A stretch of 64,000 bases of DNA from Symbiodinium natans (GCA_905221605.1 CAJNDS010002700.1:165882-229881); one strand, 5' to 3'; positions 24,277 to 29,828 are shown, counted from the stretch's first letter. The notes: a model not told the origin generated them from the sequence alone. A program made the numbers and translations.

Positions 24277-24849
24277 CCCCCTCCAAAAAAAAAAAACTAC
24301 AAGACCCAGAATGACCCTCAAAAAAGTTTTGTCTGGGCCATGTTTGGGGCACGTGATAGTCAGGGTGTGGGGTCGTATAGGATCCCTCTATACTATCATG
24401 ATCTATAGTGCTATGAGTAACCTGTCTTTGGCCTATTGTCTCCGGCAGAACAACCCAAACCTTAAGCACTTTAACAATGCCTCAGCCCTAACCAGTGTGC
24501 ATATATAGGTGCATACACGTATTCAAAAAATCATACCCCTTCAGCACATTTATAAAAGGGACTCCGAATGAATTCCTGAACCTCTCCACAAAACCCCTGA
24601 GAAAAACCTAAGCCCCAAACCCACGACTGGCCCTAAAAACAGCTTTCCTAGCCGCCAGAACCCCTTATGAACCCCAACTGCTGGACCCTAAGGCCCTCAA
24701 AGCCTAAATCCTAAACCCCAAACCCTAAACCCTGAACCCGAAACCCTAAACCCTAAACCGCCCTTGTGAGGCCCAACCGCTGAGGCCTGTAGGGTGCTGG
24801 CCATGGATGGATCCGAGGCCGATTGAAAGCTCTGCGGCGCCATGTGCAT
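348..24849 (-). CDS. Alveolin (cortical alveolar protein), multi-exon gene, 3' end not in window
   Basis: Alveolins are filament-forming proteins under the flattened cortical sacs of alveolates. Here at least 25 minus-strand islands encode the diagnostic repeats: Val-Pro steps separated by charged stretches, such as VPKPVVQYVDKE, ERIIEVPEVEYREVIKQ and VPEIEFHEVIKE. Nearly all islands begin after CAG or AAG, are multiples of three in length and end before GC, GT or GA, so they join in frame. The likely first exon (24787-24849) has an ATG behind a pyrimidine-rich AG acceptor suited to spliced-leader addition. The 5' exons (about 21-25 kb) are Gly/Ser/Pro-rich and lack Val-Pro repeats, as alveolin termini often do; their membership is less certain. 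No convincing stop was found, so the gene probably runs off the left edge. Family call is strong; exact exon set is not. Confidence 0.82.
372..1504 (-). repeat. Intron-like stretch: TTTAGGG array plus unremarkable unique sequence
   Basis: Holds a TTTAGGG array at 421-605 and short arrays at 845-890 and 1420-1470. The sequence at 606-840 and 890-1415 is single-copy within the window. It includes a family C-like hairpin at about 1256-1316, and at 945-990 a possible minus-strand exon reading VAAAVYEMRAGHM after CCGCAG, without a clear donor. Confidence 0.6.
1505..1540 (-). CDS. Alveolin exon
   Basis: Encodes VPEVHTVETITE after CTGCAG. A GT donor follows GAG, giving 36 bp in phase 0. The frame stays open for VPRPQQGPQKHS if that GT is not used, so the 3' limit may lie nearer 1470. 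Confidence 0.75.
1541..2296 (-). repeat. Intron-like stretch
   Basis: TTTAGGG array at 1559-1635, then unique sequence at 1650-2230 with no island I can assign, then CCCTAAA units at 2240-2280. Overlapping ORFs on both strands at 1830-2175 have no recognisable features. Confidence 0.5.
2297..2341 (-). CDS. Alveolin exon
   Basis: Encodes VTEVPTVIHQEVPVE, 45 bp in phase 0, after GCAG and before a GC donor (GAG|GCC). If the donor is not used the frame reads four more residues (ATE then TGA), so intron retention would end the protein here. Confidence 0.78.
2342..3437 (-). repeat. Intron-like stretch with G tract and 8-base CCCTGAAA array
   Basis: A G-rich tract at 2366-2390, CCCTAAA units at 2400-2500, and a homogeneous array of the 8-base unit CCCTGAAA at about 2573-2731 (some 20 copies), which translates to GFQGFRVS-type nonsense on the minus strand. 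The sequence at 2800-3230 is mostly unique. TTTAGGG variants fill 3250-3415. Confidence 0.75.
3438..3470 (-). CDS. Alveolin exon
   Basis: Encodes VPKHTMQYFEK, 33 bp in phase 0, after an AAG acceptor and before a GC donor (AAG|GCT). It is similar in size and pattern to the exon at 5652-5687 (VPKPVVQYVDKE). Confidence 0.75.
3902..3995 (-). CDS. Possible Gly/Pro/Ser-rich coding island
   Basis: Minus-strand frame reads GPPGNPDPINGMSVSSNRGG without a stop. No clear acceptor or donor pair. Could be a low-complexity alveolin exon or chance. Confidence 0.25.
4028..4187. mobile_element. MITE-like hairpin, family A copy 1, with a TTTAGGG array in its loop
   Basis: Ends are inverted copies (TTGGGATGTTC... 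and ...GAACATCCCAA), with inner arms CAGTCCTTAATAGGGATTA and its near complement. The loop has expanded from AGGGATTA into a TTTAGGG array (4081-4128), making this copy about 160 bp; the others are 85-115 bp. Confidence 0.75.
4590..4910. other. Unique 320-base block, no assignable gene
   Basis: Several frames are open on both strands. The plus frame from 4614 reads GSLAEVCLQEMRRPGMPKK and continues some 60 codons. No splice pair and no recognised family. A GGTTC-containing stretch at 4770-4790 (minus strand) resembles a tRNA T-arm but lacks the rest of a tRNA. Confidence 0.3.
5152..5375. repeat. Nested inverted repeat enclosing a family A MITE
   Basis: Outer arms at 5152-5190 and 5335-5375 are inverted copies around GGATCCAAAAAGTAG and CTACTTTTTGGATCC. 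Between them lies a family A hairpin at 5205-5306 with TTGGGATGTTC ends. This looks like one palindromic element inserted into another. Confidence 0.7.
5205..5306. mobile_element. MITE-like hairpin, family A copy 2
   Basis: About 102 bp, with inverted ends TTGGGATGTTCTCCCCTTCT and AAGGGGGAACATCCCAA, and inner arms around CAGTCCTTCATAGGGATTCT. No coding capacity. Confidence 0.75.
5652..5687 (-). CDS. Alveolin exon
   Basis: Encodes VPKPVVQYVDKE, 36 bp in phase 0, after CGCAG and before a GT donor (GAG|GTGGGG). QYVDKE is a classic alveolin repeat core. CCCTAAA-type repeat lies on its left and TTTAGGG on its right. Confidence 0.85.
6183..6233 (-). CDS. Alveolin exon
   Basis: Encodes ERIIEVPEVEYREVIKQ, 51 bp in phase 0, after CCCAG and before a GC donor (CAG|GCC). 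Textbook alveolin repeat. Confidence 0.88.
7018..7080 (-). CDS. Alveolin exon
   Basis: Encodes VEVHKIEYIEKVVEVPQV and then IYE, 63 bp in phase 0, after CGCAG. The best in-phase donor is GA (GAG|GACGG), a site type used by dinoflagellates. Confidence 0.87.
7340..7411 (-). CDS. Alveolin exon
   Basis: Encodes VPEIEFHEVIKE followed by VPRVEVQYVDKK, 72 bp in phase 0, after CCCCAG and before a GC donor (AAG|GCG). It carries two successive Val-Pro repeat units and is the clearest alveolin exon in the window. Confidence 0.9.
7766..7822 (-). CDS. Possible coding island
   Basis: After CTCAG the minus frame reads VLAKWAMGVDPSARTVLRS and then TAG. A good acceptor, but not alveolin-like, and no donor is obvious. 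It may be an alternative terminal exon or chance. Confidence 0.3.
7997..8046 (-). CDS. Alveolin exon, 5' border uncertain
   Basis: Encodes AHVEVVLHEVHDSIVE and ends at a GC donor (GAG|GCG). The acceptor could be CCAAG (end 8046) or CTACAG further upstream; the first leaves the phase one base out. The repeat pattern is typical of alveolin. Confidence 0.7.
8523..8570 (-). CDS. Coding island, strand ambiguous
   Basis: Minus frame, after a pyrimidine-rich CTTGAG: GKAMRVFGELVVLQGE. Plus frame: DNKLPKDPHGLALK followed by GTTGAG, which resembles the catalase motif DPxGxAxK. The minus reading agrees with the surrounding alveolin gene and is preferred. Confidence 0.35.
8876..8902 (-). CDS. Alveolin micro-exon
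   Basis: Encodes AQIVERPVE, 27 bp in phase 0, after GGAAAG and before a GC donor (GAG|GCC). One of the shortest exons of the gene; its Glu/Val pattern fits alveolin. Confidence 0.65.
9523..9573 (-). CDS. Alveolin exon with odd acceptor
   Basis: Encodes VPVEEVRQIERKVERPQ, 51 bp, and ends at a GC donor (CAG|GCC). A phase-0 start would need the intron to end in AA (GGCAA|GTT). An AG acceptor exists one base further in (GGCAAG|TT) and would require a phase-1 partner. Confidence 0.75.
10160..10330. repeat. TA/CATATA microsatellite
   Basis: TA dinucleotides at about 10166-10182, then CATATA-type hexamers to about 10290 and TGTGTATATA at 10300-10320. The overlapping ORFs (Met/Tyr- or His/Ile-rich) are translated repeat. 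Confidence 0.9.
10433..10483 (-). CDS. Alveolin exon
   Basis: Encodes VPRPEFMELIKQPGWLK, 51 bp in phase 0, after GGCAAG. The GT donor (AAA|GTGTCT) is non-consensus in its last exon base. Ending at CAG (ELIKQ) is an alternative, but no donor follows there. Confidence 0.68.
11398..11454 (-). CDS. Alveolin exon
   Basis: Encodes VRERTQQVPSITMKQELVE, 57 bp in phase 0, after CGCCAG and before a GT donor (GAG|GTCC). Equal in length and pattern to the exon at 16586-16642 (VRERLEEVPLTLIHETLVE), suggesting exon duplication. Confidence 0.85.
12108..12140 (-). CDS. Alveolin exon
   Basis: Encodes VPKHVEKPVVQ, 33 bp in phase 0, after ACCAG and before a GC donor (CAG|GCA). Confidence 0.78.
12768..12842 (-). 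CDS. Alveolin exon
   Basis: Encodes EAFVEIPRYERVEVQKQ followed by VAKPTVKK, 75 bp in phase 0, after CCCAG and before a GC donor (AAG|GCG). Longest repeat-type exon of the gene. Confidence 0.83.
13440..13548 (+). CDS. Possible Cys-rich coding island
   Basis: A plus frame reads SSCKCSCQMYMCGQCPRR and then QVQDMLAGHRSVP before TGA. The clustered cysteines are suggestive but no family is recognised. The island lies inside an alveolin intron. Confidence 0.3.
13677..13760 (-). CDS. Coding island, strand ambiguous
   Basis: Minus frame after TTTGCCAG: HGVFVEAQESKKLCLDVLRK then FWLQHCAV. Plus frame after CACAG: LEPELAQYVQTKLLAFLGFH then EDTVLAKHLP, which looks like part of a PWI-type helical domain. 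Both are open with plausible codons and sit between two CCCTAAA arrays. Strand cannot be settled here. Confidence 0.4.
13870..13950 (-). CDS. Possible coding island
   Basis: Minus frame reads LFLDESGQPGRMESPLEEEL and then WIQMQTKHLA before TAG. Acidic and coding-like; a CCAG acceptor lies inside it; no donor. Could belong to the alveolin gene. Confidence 0.35.
14113..14163 (-). CDS. Alveolin exon
   Basis: Encodes VTQSRERVLEVPMTLVQ, 51 bp in phase 0, after TTTCAAG and before a GC donor (CAG|GCC). Confidence 0.83.
14549..14604 (-). CDS. Alveolin exon, 3' border uncertain
   Basis: After CAG the frame reads VPKVNYQELVKQIELPVT and stays open as RMKLGDFSR. A GA donor (ACGAG|GATG) would end it at 14549 in phase 2; no phase-0 donor is visible. 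Its first bases and acceptor are repeated at 14671-14700. Confidence 0.7.
14671..14700 (-). pseudogene. Partial duplicate of an alveolin exon start
   Basis: Repeats the acceptor and about the first 25 bases of the exon ending at 14604 with one or two mismatches (GCTCTTGGTAATTCAC then TTCGGAACCTG), after which TTTAGGG repeat takes over. It lies upstream of the full exon in gene direction and offers a decoy acceptor. Confidence 0.75.
14891..14992. mobile_element. MITE-like hairpin, family B copy
   Basis: About 102 bp with inverted ends ACTTGCAGGTTCATGGGTGG and TACCCATGAACCTTCAAGT. Related copies are at 26226-26342, 39184-39290, 43795-43895 and 50801-50870. Confidence 0.75.
15000..15600. repeat. 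CCCTAAA field with AACCCTAAA, CCCTCAA and CCCCTAAA variants
   Basis: Degenerate units at 15000-15300, CCCTCAA units at 15312-15375, a pure CCCTAAA array at 15420-15500, then 8-base CCCCTAAA units at 15500-15550. No gene seen. Confidence 0.85.
15614..15649 (-). CDS. Alveolin exon
   Basis: Encodes VPDVRQDEIIRE, 36 bp in phase 0, after CGTGAG and before a GC donor (GAG|GCT). Confidence 0.78.
15787..15867. CDS. Coding island, strand ambiguous
   Basis: Plus frame between GCAG and CAG|GTTCGG reads QLLCKAALTRAHRQSGLSFQ then RALQ. Minus frame after CTGCAG reads GSLKRKATLSMGPCQGG. The plus reading has the better splice pair, the minus reading fits the host gene. Confidence 0.4.
16586..16642 (-). CDS. 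Alveolin exon
   Basis: Encodes VRERLEEVPLTLIHETLVE, 57 bp in phase 0, after CGCAG and before a GC donor (GAG|GCC). A paralogue of the exon at 11398-11454. Confidence 0.86.
16790..16845 (-). CDS. Possible alveolin exon
   Basis: Minus frame reads AEIIELRKPHVH after a GAAG acceptor whose phase is off by two. No clear donor. Confidence 0.35.
16880..16932. repeat. Palindrome around a TTTAGGG/CCCTAAA core
   Basis: TTAACGT at one end and ACGTTAA at the other enclose AAAAAACCCTAAATTTAGGG and a further TTTTTTAGGG step. It could form a near-perfect hairpin. Confidence 0.75.
17036..17150. mobile_element. Family C repeat, two copies (17036-17150 and 17436-17522)
   Basis: Both contain GGGTCCTT..ATAAGG.AATCCTACTATT, then GGG.GTCT....GGGTCCCC, then ATTTTCGTAAAC. 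Related copies are at 31990-32062, 41438-41556 and 52833-52932. No coding capacity. Confidence 0.65.
17363..17413 (-). CDS. Alveolin exon with odd acceptor
   Basis: Encodes VTSVEVVEKHVDVPRIE, 51 bp, and ends at a GC donor (GAG|GCG). A phase-0 start has no AG before it (TTCGC|GTG). The nearest AG, at ATGAG|TT, would add RV-type residues in phase 1. Confidence 0.75.
18164..18265. mobile_element. MITE-like hairpin, family A copy 3
   Basis: About 102 bp with inverted ends TTGGGATGTTCCCCCTTATA and TACAGGGGGCACATCCCA, and inner arms CAGTCCTTACTAGGGATTA and TAGTCCCTATTCAGAAGCTG. Confidence 0.78.
18366..18407 (-). CDS. Alveolin exon
   Basis: Encodes VEYHTILREQPQVE, 42 bp in phase 0, after ATCAG and before a GC donor (GAG|GCA). 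Confidence 0.82.
18763..18848. repeat. CCCTCAA array
   Basis: About 11 copies of the variant 7-base unit CCCTCAA pass abruptly into CCCTAAA. Upstream, 18665-18762 is a unique island whose plus frame (VSDTSLILHSFPSQEVPADD) is open but unassigned. Confidence 0.85.
19018..19047 (-). CDS. Alveolin exon
   Basis: Encodes EVVKHVERKK, 30 bp in phase 0, after AACAG and before a GC donor (AAG|GCG). The frame is open further upstream (STNEQ). Confidence 0.75.
19460..19530 (-). CDS. Possible coding island
   Basis: After CCCGAG the minus frame reads SPVEFLVTSMPYTPPSPASS. Pro/Ser-rich, no donor. May be part of the alveolin gene. Confidence 0.3.
19895..19975 (-). CDS. Possible coding island
   Basis: Minus frame reads QVAERRSPPITTRSTRSSFG then PSAWVPSLG. 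It has the same CAA/CAAG|TT start pattern as the exon at 9573. Unconfirmed. Confidence 0.35.
20222..20306. repeat. TTGAGGG array
   Basis: About 12 uniform copies of TTGAGGG flanked directly by TTTAGGG units. Confidence 0.9.
20400..21070. other. Unique block without an assignable gene
   Basis: The sequence at 20640-21050 is GC-balanced and open in several frames on both strands. None shows a recognisable domain or splice pair. A short repeat shared with 17560-17650 (GGGGTCGG.ATAA...TATTCCCTT) lies at 20455-20550. Confidence 0.4.
21229..21297 (-). CDS. Exon, probably 5' part of the alveolin gene
   Basis: Encodes GQGGASMVLFRGARDV then DASDLDK, 69 bp in phase 0, after AACAG and before a GC donor (AAG|GCG). 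Not a Val-Pro repeat; probably from the non-repeat N-terminal region. An internal CAG could shorten it by six bases. Confidence 0.68.
22263..22316 (-). CDS. Exon, probably 5' part of the alveolin gene
   Basis: Encodes FHDGPGGIPQVGEYDLPQ, 54 bp in phase 0, after CGGAG and before a GC donor (CAG|GCA). An internal CAG|GTG would give the shorter VGEYDLPQ (22263-22286). Confidence 0.62.
22445..22560. CDS. Coding island, frame and strand ambiguous
   Basis: Minus frame: GIFFGEFKRPAASNAIAFVD. Plus frame: GVYEGDRIRGGGPFELSEKD then SYMRSSDTETKK. All look coding-like. No decisive splice pair. Confidence 0.4.
23085..23117 (-). CDS. Exon, probably 5' part of the alveolin gene
   Basis: Encodes NFFAAWKRLAE, 33 bp in phase 0, after TTCAG and before a GT donor (GAG|GTC). 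The island at 23405-23425 (minus: KMLAILE) may be the next exon upstream. Confidence 0.62.
23637..23721 (-). CDS. Exon, probably 5' part of the alveolin gene
   Basis: Minus frame reads YELRECGARKGPPASYGVYG then NMQGMASG and ends at a GC donor in phase 1 (GGAG|GCG). The acceptor is unclear; CGCAAG|GGG inside it is possible. Gly/Ser-rich, as alveolin N-termini can be. Confidence 0.55.
23870..24700. other. Intron-like stretch with a C homopolymer tract
   Basis: Unique sequence at 23870-24150, then a poly-C tract at about 24247-24276 followed by an A tract, then unique sequence to 24700. The ORFs here contain Gly runs from the tract. No gene recognised. Confidence 0.5.
24787..24849 (-). CDS. Probable first coding exon of the alveolin gene
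   Basis: ATG at 24847-24849 opens MHMAPQSFQSASDPSMASTL then Q, exactly 63 bp to a GC donor (CAG|GCC). Two bases upstream is an AAG acceptor preceded by a pyrimidine-rich run (CTCCTCCTCCTCTCCCC), as expected for spliced-leader addition just before a start codon. The second Met is two codons in. Confidence 0.62.
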
Positions 24850-26100
24850 GGCTTCGACGGGGAGAGGAGGAGGAGCCCTAAACCCTAAACCCTAAACCCC
24901 AAACCCTAAACCCTAAATCCTAAACCCTAAACCCTAAGAAAATCCCTAAGCGCTCCGTCGTCCAGGGATAAAGTGGGTGTGTTTTTGTTGGTGCAACGTT
25001 GCTTCTTGTGGTTTGTAGGGGAGCCCCAAAAACCAGGCAAATAGCAGGGACCTAGGCGGGTGACATGCTCAGGTAGCGGACTTGGGGTTCGGGCCTCGTG
25101 GCTTAGGGTAGAGGGTGTTTCTGAGGGCTTTATCGAGGGTGCATAAGGGGCATGTAAGGGTGTAATGCGAAGGCTTTGTTAAGGGGCTGAGAAAGGTGTA
25201 CAAAGTAAGTGGTGGGGTGATCTCAGCGTCGGTCTGATCCCCAGCGTGCCGAGGGACTTGAGGTATTTCGCAAGAAACAACATCCTACAACCTAGAAACC
25301 GTAACAACGAGCCTAAGCCCAAAACCCTAACCCTTGAATAACCCGAAATCCCAAACCACATAAACACATACCCCAGACCCTAAACCCTTATACAAACTCT
25401 ATTTGAACCCCACACCCCAAACCCTGCACCCCACAAAAAATGTAGACGCTGGAAAGGGAAGGCCAGCCTCAAGCCACTGTTTGGTCGCATTAAGTCAGGG
25501 ATACGGGTTCAGGCCTTAGGCCCATAAATCCTAACCCTCTGACCCTAATGCCCTACACCCCATAACTTGGGATGATCCCCCCTATACTAACAGTCCTTAG
25601 TAAGGATTATCATACAGGGGTACTATAATCCCTATTGATGAACATTCCAACCTACACCCTATAACGCCTAAAGCCCAAGCTCGAAGACGTCGCAGCAAAG
25701 AGGAGTTACATTCTGAAGCCCTGAGAGCCCGTGTAAAACCACTGTAGACCTTTACAAGGCCACTTACAAAAGCTAAATGAACCCTTGTAAACCCTAAACC
25801 CTTGCAAAACTGTAGAAACACACCACGAAGCCTTCGGCTGTCAAGAGGCCCTGCACCCCTCAACCCCTAAACCTTCCTACCCCAACTCCCCCCGAAAACA
25901 CACCGACAGCTCGAACATTACATAGCCTATCCAGCCACCCTTGAGGCCCCAAACCCTACGTTATGGCCCTTACAACCCTCTGAAAACTATTCCTGAATAT
26001 GATCGTCTGAAATCCAAAAACTGGGAAATCAATGTCCTAGGCTCCAGGGTTTTGCATAGGGTTTGGGGTTTAGGGCTTAGGGATCACAAATCTGAGGCGA
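24850..26100. other. Intergenic stretch
   Basis: CCCTAAA units at 24870-24935, then mainly unique sequence with scattered degenerate units. A family A hairpin lies at 25567-25650. No gene recognised. Confidence 0.55.
25567..25650. mobile_element. MITE-like hairpin, family A copy 4 (short)
   Basis: Starts TTGGGATGATCCCCCCTATA and ends GATGAACATTCCAA; inner arms ACAGTCCTTAGTAAGGATTA and TATAATCCCTATT. About 84 bp. Confidence 0.7.
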
Positions 26101-26118
26101 GGGATTTCCTTTCCTCAG

Positions 26119-26210
26119 TGCAAGCACGTTCCTCCACACCCTGCACGGGCACATCCGGGTGAACTGCGGGGTGAAACGCGTCTCCGAGTTGTCTCAATAT
26201 CTGGGAGCTC
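26119..26210 (+). CDS. Coding island, strand ambiguous
   Basis: The plus strand has a strong acceptor (TTTCCTTTCCTCAG) followed by a phase-0 frame ending LRGETRLRVVSISGSSLQ, which resembles the start of a C2 domain. Another plus frame (FLHTLHGHIRVNCGVKRVSE) and a minus frame (CKELPDIETTRRRVSPRSS) are also open. Confidence 0.35.
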
Positions 26211-26225
26211 TTTGCAGTGCCCTAG

Positions 26226-26342
26226 TTTCGTGGGTAGTTGTAAGTAGAGCTTAGGGTTTAGGGTTTTGGGCGCCGACTTGAAGGTGAGAACAAAGGTTAA
26301 CATACCTGCAACCATGCTTTTAACTACCCATGAACCTTCAAG
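26226..26342. mobile_element. Family B hairpin copy containing TTTAGGG units
   Basis: Ends TCGTGGGTAGTTGTAAG and TAACTACCCATGAACCTTCA are inverted copies; TTTAGGG units occupy part of the loop. Confidence 0.6.
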
Positions 26343-26731
26343 AACTCTTACACCCTAAACCCTAAACCCAAAATCCTAAACCCTAAACATTGAGGGGTTC
26401 TAGGGTCTGGGAAGTTTGGGGCTTAATTTTTAGGATTTGGGGTTCTAGGGTTGAGGGTTTAGGGGTCTAGGGTGCCCCTAAATATCAAACCCTAAACCCG
26501 AAGACCCCATCTAAACCCTGAGTGGTGGGTTTCTTGGGGTTCAGGGACAGCGCCAGTTGGTTGCTTCGTACCACACCCCGCCCCCCCCACCCCCCCACAA
26601 GGGCTTAGGATTCAGAGCTTCGGGCTTCACAGGTTTATGGATTAGAGGAGGGGTTAAAGGTTCAGGGTTCAGGGTTTAGGGTTTAGGGTTGGGAGGGGGG
26701 GGGGGAAGGGAAGGGGTAATATTGAGGCGAA

Positions 26732-26910
26732 GGCACGCGTGCCGATGAGCTCGAGCAGAAGGAGGCTTCTTACCATGCGAGACGCGGCACATTTCACTTC
26801 GACTTGAGCTAGCATTGTCAATCGGGGCTCTCAGCAGACATCGATTTTCGTTGCTGCAGGCCCACGTGGCGCGAACAAGGCCCAAAAAAGCGATCCGAAC
26901 ACAGCTGTAG
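26732..26910 (+). CDS. Two-exon 3' end of a plus-strand gene
   Basis: Exon 26732-26764 reads TRADELEQKE to a GC donor (GAG|GCT). Exon 26860-26910, after TTGCTGCAG, reads AHVARTRPKKAIRTQL and then TAG. The phases match (0/0) and the intron is 95 bp. No family recognised. Together with the next islands this suggests a change of coding strand here. Confidence 0.48.
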
Positions 26911-27199
26911 GGAGCTAAGTTGCGTCAAAAACGGGGGCTGGTTGGGAAGAGTTCCATGAGTTGAAGGGCATTTCTTGGTATCTGGGCATGCTGAGGCATG
27001 ACCTGATTCTCAGGACATGCGAGCTGCATCTTCAATTCGAACCTGAAACCCAAAGCCTGAAGCAACTATCCAAGCCTGTCTTGCATAAGCAAGAAAGCCA
27101 AACACCCCAAGACCCGGACTACCCAGCTAGCAAACCCTAAGCCGTTAACCTGAATCAAACCTAAACCCGAGCCGCGAAACCATCTATGCCCTTCAGCAG

Positions 27200-27247
27200 G
27201 TGACTCCAAGAACATCATCTTGGAAGATGGAGACGCCCGGTCTGCAG
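27200..27247 (+). CDS. Plus-strand exon candidate
   Basis: After CTTCAGCAG the frame reads DSKNIILEDGDARSA and ends at a GA donor (GCAG|GAAACG). Loosely like an FHA or beta-sandwich segment; no firm family. Confidence 0.42.
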
Positions 27248-27465
27248 GAAACGCTGAGAGTTGCTGGATGTAGAGTGCAGGAGGGATTAGGGTTGAGGTG
27301 GTTAATCTTTTAGGGTTCAGGGTTGAGAGTTTAGGGGGCTTAGGGTTGAAGGTGCAGGACGTGTTTAGGGTTTGGGTGGTTTAGGTTTGAGGGTGCAGGA
27401 TGTGGACTTCTTGTAGAAGTCAGGCATCACACGAAGAAGCCTTGCTGCCCAAACAGGCGCTACGT

Positions 27466-27482
27466 ACCCCCCCCCCCCCCCG
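27466..27482. repeat. C homopolymer tract
   Basis: A run of about 16 C. The surrounding 27260-28190 is unique sequence with scattered TTTAGGG-like units and no recognised gene. Confidence 0.8.
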
Positions 27483-28204
27483 CAGCCACCTGACCCCCAA
27501 ACAAAAAGAAGTGAACATTAGACTTGACTGGCTTCGGAAACCCTTGACAAAGCTAGTGGACAAGTACTTATTCCTCAGGGTTGGGGTTTAGAATCTGCCC
27601 TCAACCCTAAACCCCAAAGGCGTTCGAAGATCAGCCAACCTTTTCTTGCATCAAATTGAGGGTTTCGTGTTTAGGTTAAGGGTTTAGGGCTTTACGGTCC
27701 CTGCGTGGGAGTCTAAACCCTACACCCTAAACCCAAAGTCTAAACCCACAAGGCTGAAAGCCCATGGTCCCCCAGACCGTATAGAGAGCATGTTTCGGTT
27801 AGGGCATAGGGTTTAGGGATTAGGGTTTAGGCTCTAGGCGGGTTTTTGATGGGCTAAAGTTGAGGAACATAAAACTAACAACAAACGGCTGTAGAATATC
27901 GGCTTAGGTCCAGGGTTCACAATGCTTACAGCCCTGCATGCGCTAGGGCCTTTCCCCAAACTCGTAGCCCCTAAACCCTAAACCCTAATGCCTACACGCT
28001 AAACCCTGAACCCTAAACCCGAAACCCTAAACTCACTCAGGCGCTAAGGTCTCGAACCCTTGCAATGAAAAAAGGAGTCTTAGAGGGCTTAGGTTGGGAA
28101 GGTTATGTGGAGAGCGGGGACGAAAGAAGGTACAAACCCCAATTAAACCCTAACCCCTAAAGAAGCCCTAATTAAACCCTAATAAAACCCTAATTGAACC
28201 CTAC

Positions 28205-28273
28205 AACGCGGGCAGTGTGTATTTCACGGTCGAAGACTTCGGGGATCTACGAGGGTCCACCTCGTGTGGTTAG
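28205..28273 (+). CDS. Plus-strand coding island
   Basis: Reads NAGSVYFTVEDFGDLRGSTS then CG and TAG. Coding-like composition; no splice acceptor assigned; no family. Confidence 0.35.
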   Translation, partial: NAGSVYFTVEDFGDLRGSTSCG

Positions 28274-28355
28274 TTGGAGGGACGCGGGCGTAGGGTGGGA
28301 TACGGATCCTAGAAGGGCTAAGGGTCCCAAACCTCAAAACTACTACACTCCTCAG

Positions 28356-28427
28356 CAAGCCCCCGGCTTCCGCGCCCCGGTGCCTATGATGGTTGCCCTT
28401 CGTGATGAGCGTTGCTACTCTGTATAA
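28356..28427 (+). CDS. Plus-strand terminal exon candidate
   Basis: After CACTCCTCAG: QAPGFRAPVPMMVALRDERC then YSV and TAA, 72 bp in phase 0. Good acceptor with a pyrimidine-rich lead. Family not recognised. Confidence 0.42.
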   Translation, partial: QAPGFRAPVPMMVALRDERCYSV

Positions 28428-28801
28428 GCCTCGGAGGCAGGCAGTGACCCGAAGCCCAAAACCCTAGGCTCTTAACCCTGATCCCTAAAAGCCTCAAACC
28501 CTAAACCGCCAAAACCTACATCCTACGCCCTAAACCCTAAACCCTAAACCCTAAAGCCTTTGGGTTGAGGGTTTGAACAGTGCGGTTTAGTAGGGGGCTT
28601 CCTGGTGGAGGATGACATGGGCATCTTCCCAAAATAGGGTTTATACCCGACACGAGGATGGCCTTTCAAACCCTCTGCAAGATATTCCTGAATATGACCC
28701 TCTCTTAAAGCCAATGAGGGCAAATATAAAATCTCCCAAAGGCCTACCTAGTATTTTAGGAACCCCCAAAAAAGAGTACCCCTGTTGTGGGAAACCCACA
28801 T

Positions 28802-28864
28802 GATGCTCTCCTGCACATCTTGCTTCGAGCTGAGGCCTGGGTGGAGGGCCTTATGGACAAATAA
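28802..28864 (+). CDS. Plus-strand terminal exon candidate
   Basis: Reads DALLHILLRAEAWVEGLMDK and then TAA. An amphipathic helix-like end; acceptor uncertain; frame open upstream (VGNPH). Confidence 0.4.
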   Translation, partial: DALLHILLRAEAWVEGLMDK

Positions 28865-29162
28865 GGGCCGAGGGCCTAGGGTTTAGGGTTTAGGGTACTG
28901 TACCCGGATTGAAGTGTTTAGGGCTTAGGGTTCAAACGTTTAGGGCTTTTGCTGGGGGCAGGGGGCAACATCTCCCAGAATGGGCGAGTGCGTATAGTGT
29001 GAATAGGCAGATCTCAATGCGTACGACCCTCCGAGTACCAAAGCCCCGAAGCTCTAAATTCTATGTGCCTATGTCTTGTAATTGCGGGTGGCAACAATAC
29101 CATAACCCATACAAGCGACGCACTGAGCACGCACTTTCCCTGCAAGGCTTCTGATAAGTGAG

Positions 29163-29273
29163 TCCACGGCGACGGCCACGTCCTTCTTGTACGACTCCAC
29201 ACTGCACGGTGGAGTTGTCGGGGCCGCACAGTCTGGCTTCGCGGCGCAGCCAACTTGGAAGACCCAGCTCTGA
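29163..29273 (+). CDS. Coding island, plus strand preferred
   Basis: Plus frame reads STATATSFLYDSTLHGGVVG then AAQSGFAAQPTWKTQL and TGA. The minus frame (AVCSELGLPSWLRREARLCG) is open too. Unassigned. Confidence 0.38.
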   Translation, partial: STATATSFLYDSTLHGGVVGAAQSGFAAQPTWKTQL

Positions 29274-29309
29274 GCACACAGCGAGGTTGCTGCAAGGCTT
29301 CTTCAAAGT

Positions 29310-29475
29310 GACCCTAAACCCTAAACCCTAAACCCTAAACCCTCAACCCTGAACCCTAAACCCTGAACCCTGAACTCTAAACCCTAAACCCTAAACCCTA
29401 AACCCTAAACCCTAAACCCTGAACCCTAACCCTAAACCCTAAACCCTAAACCCTAGACCCTATTTAAAACCCTAA
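29310..29475. repeat. CCCTAAA/CCCTGAA array
   Basis: Mixed telomere-type units, followed by unique sequence to 29820 with a short TA run at 29611-29628. No gene seen. Confidence 0.85.
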
Positions 29476-29828
29476 ACCCTACATCCTCATTCTGGGAACG
29501 CCCCCCGTACAGCCTTGGGCTTGCACTTGCTATGCCCACCCCGCATTGCAGCGGGCTGACGCTTCGTAGGGAATGAGGGAACTTAGGCCCTGTATATTCC
29601 CTTAAAGGGTATATATATATATATATACAGAAAACGTCGCACTGCAGGCCCGAGTTTTTCGTAGGTCAGTGTTTTAAGCTAAAACTATAAATGTACAACT
29701 CAACGTATCAAAGCTGGACACACATGCATCTACTACCCAAATGTAATGAGTAGGCATATTCTTAAATAATGTTCAGTTTCAGATATTGCGTGGCGGTCAG
29801 AGTATGGACTTTCGTCCTGGTCTCTCCG

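Noticed and set aside
24170-24469. 99-codon minus ORF with a poly-Gly run
   Set aside because: The Gly run is the C tract at 24247-24276; the rest lacks splice borders or motifs.
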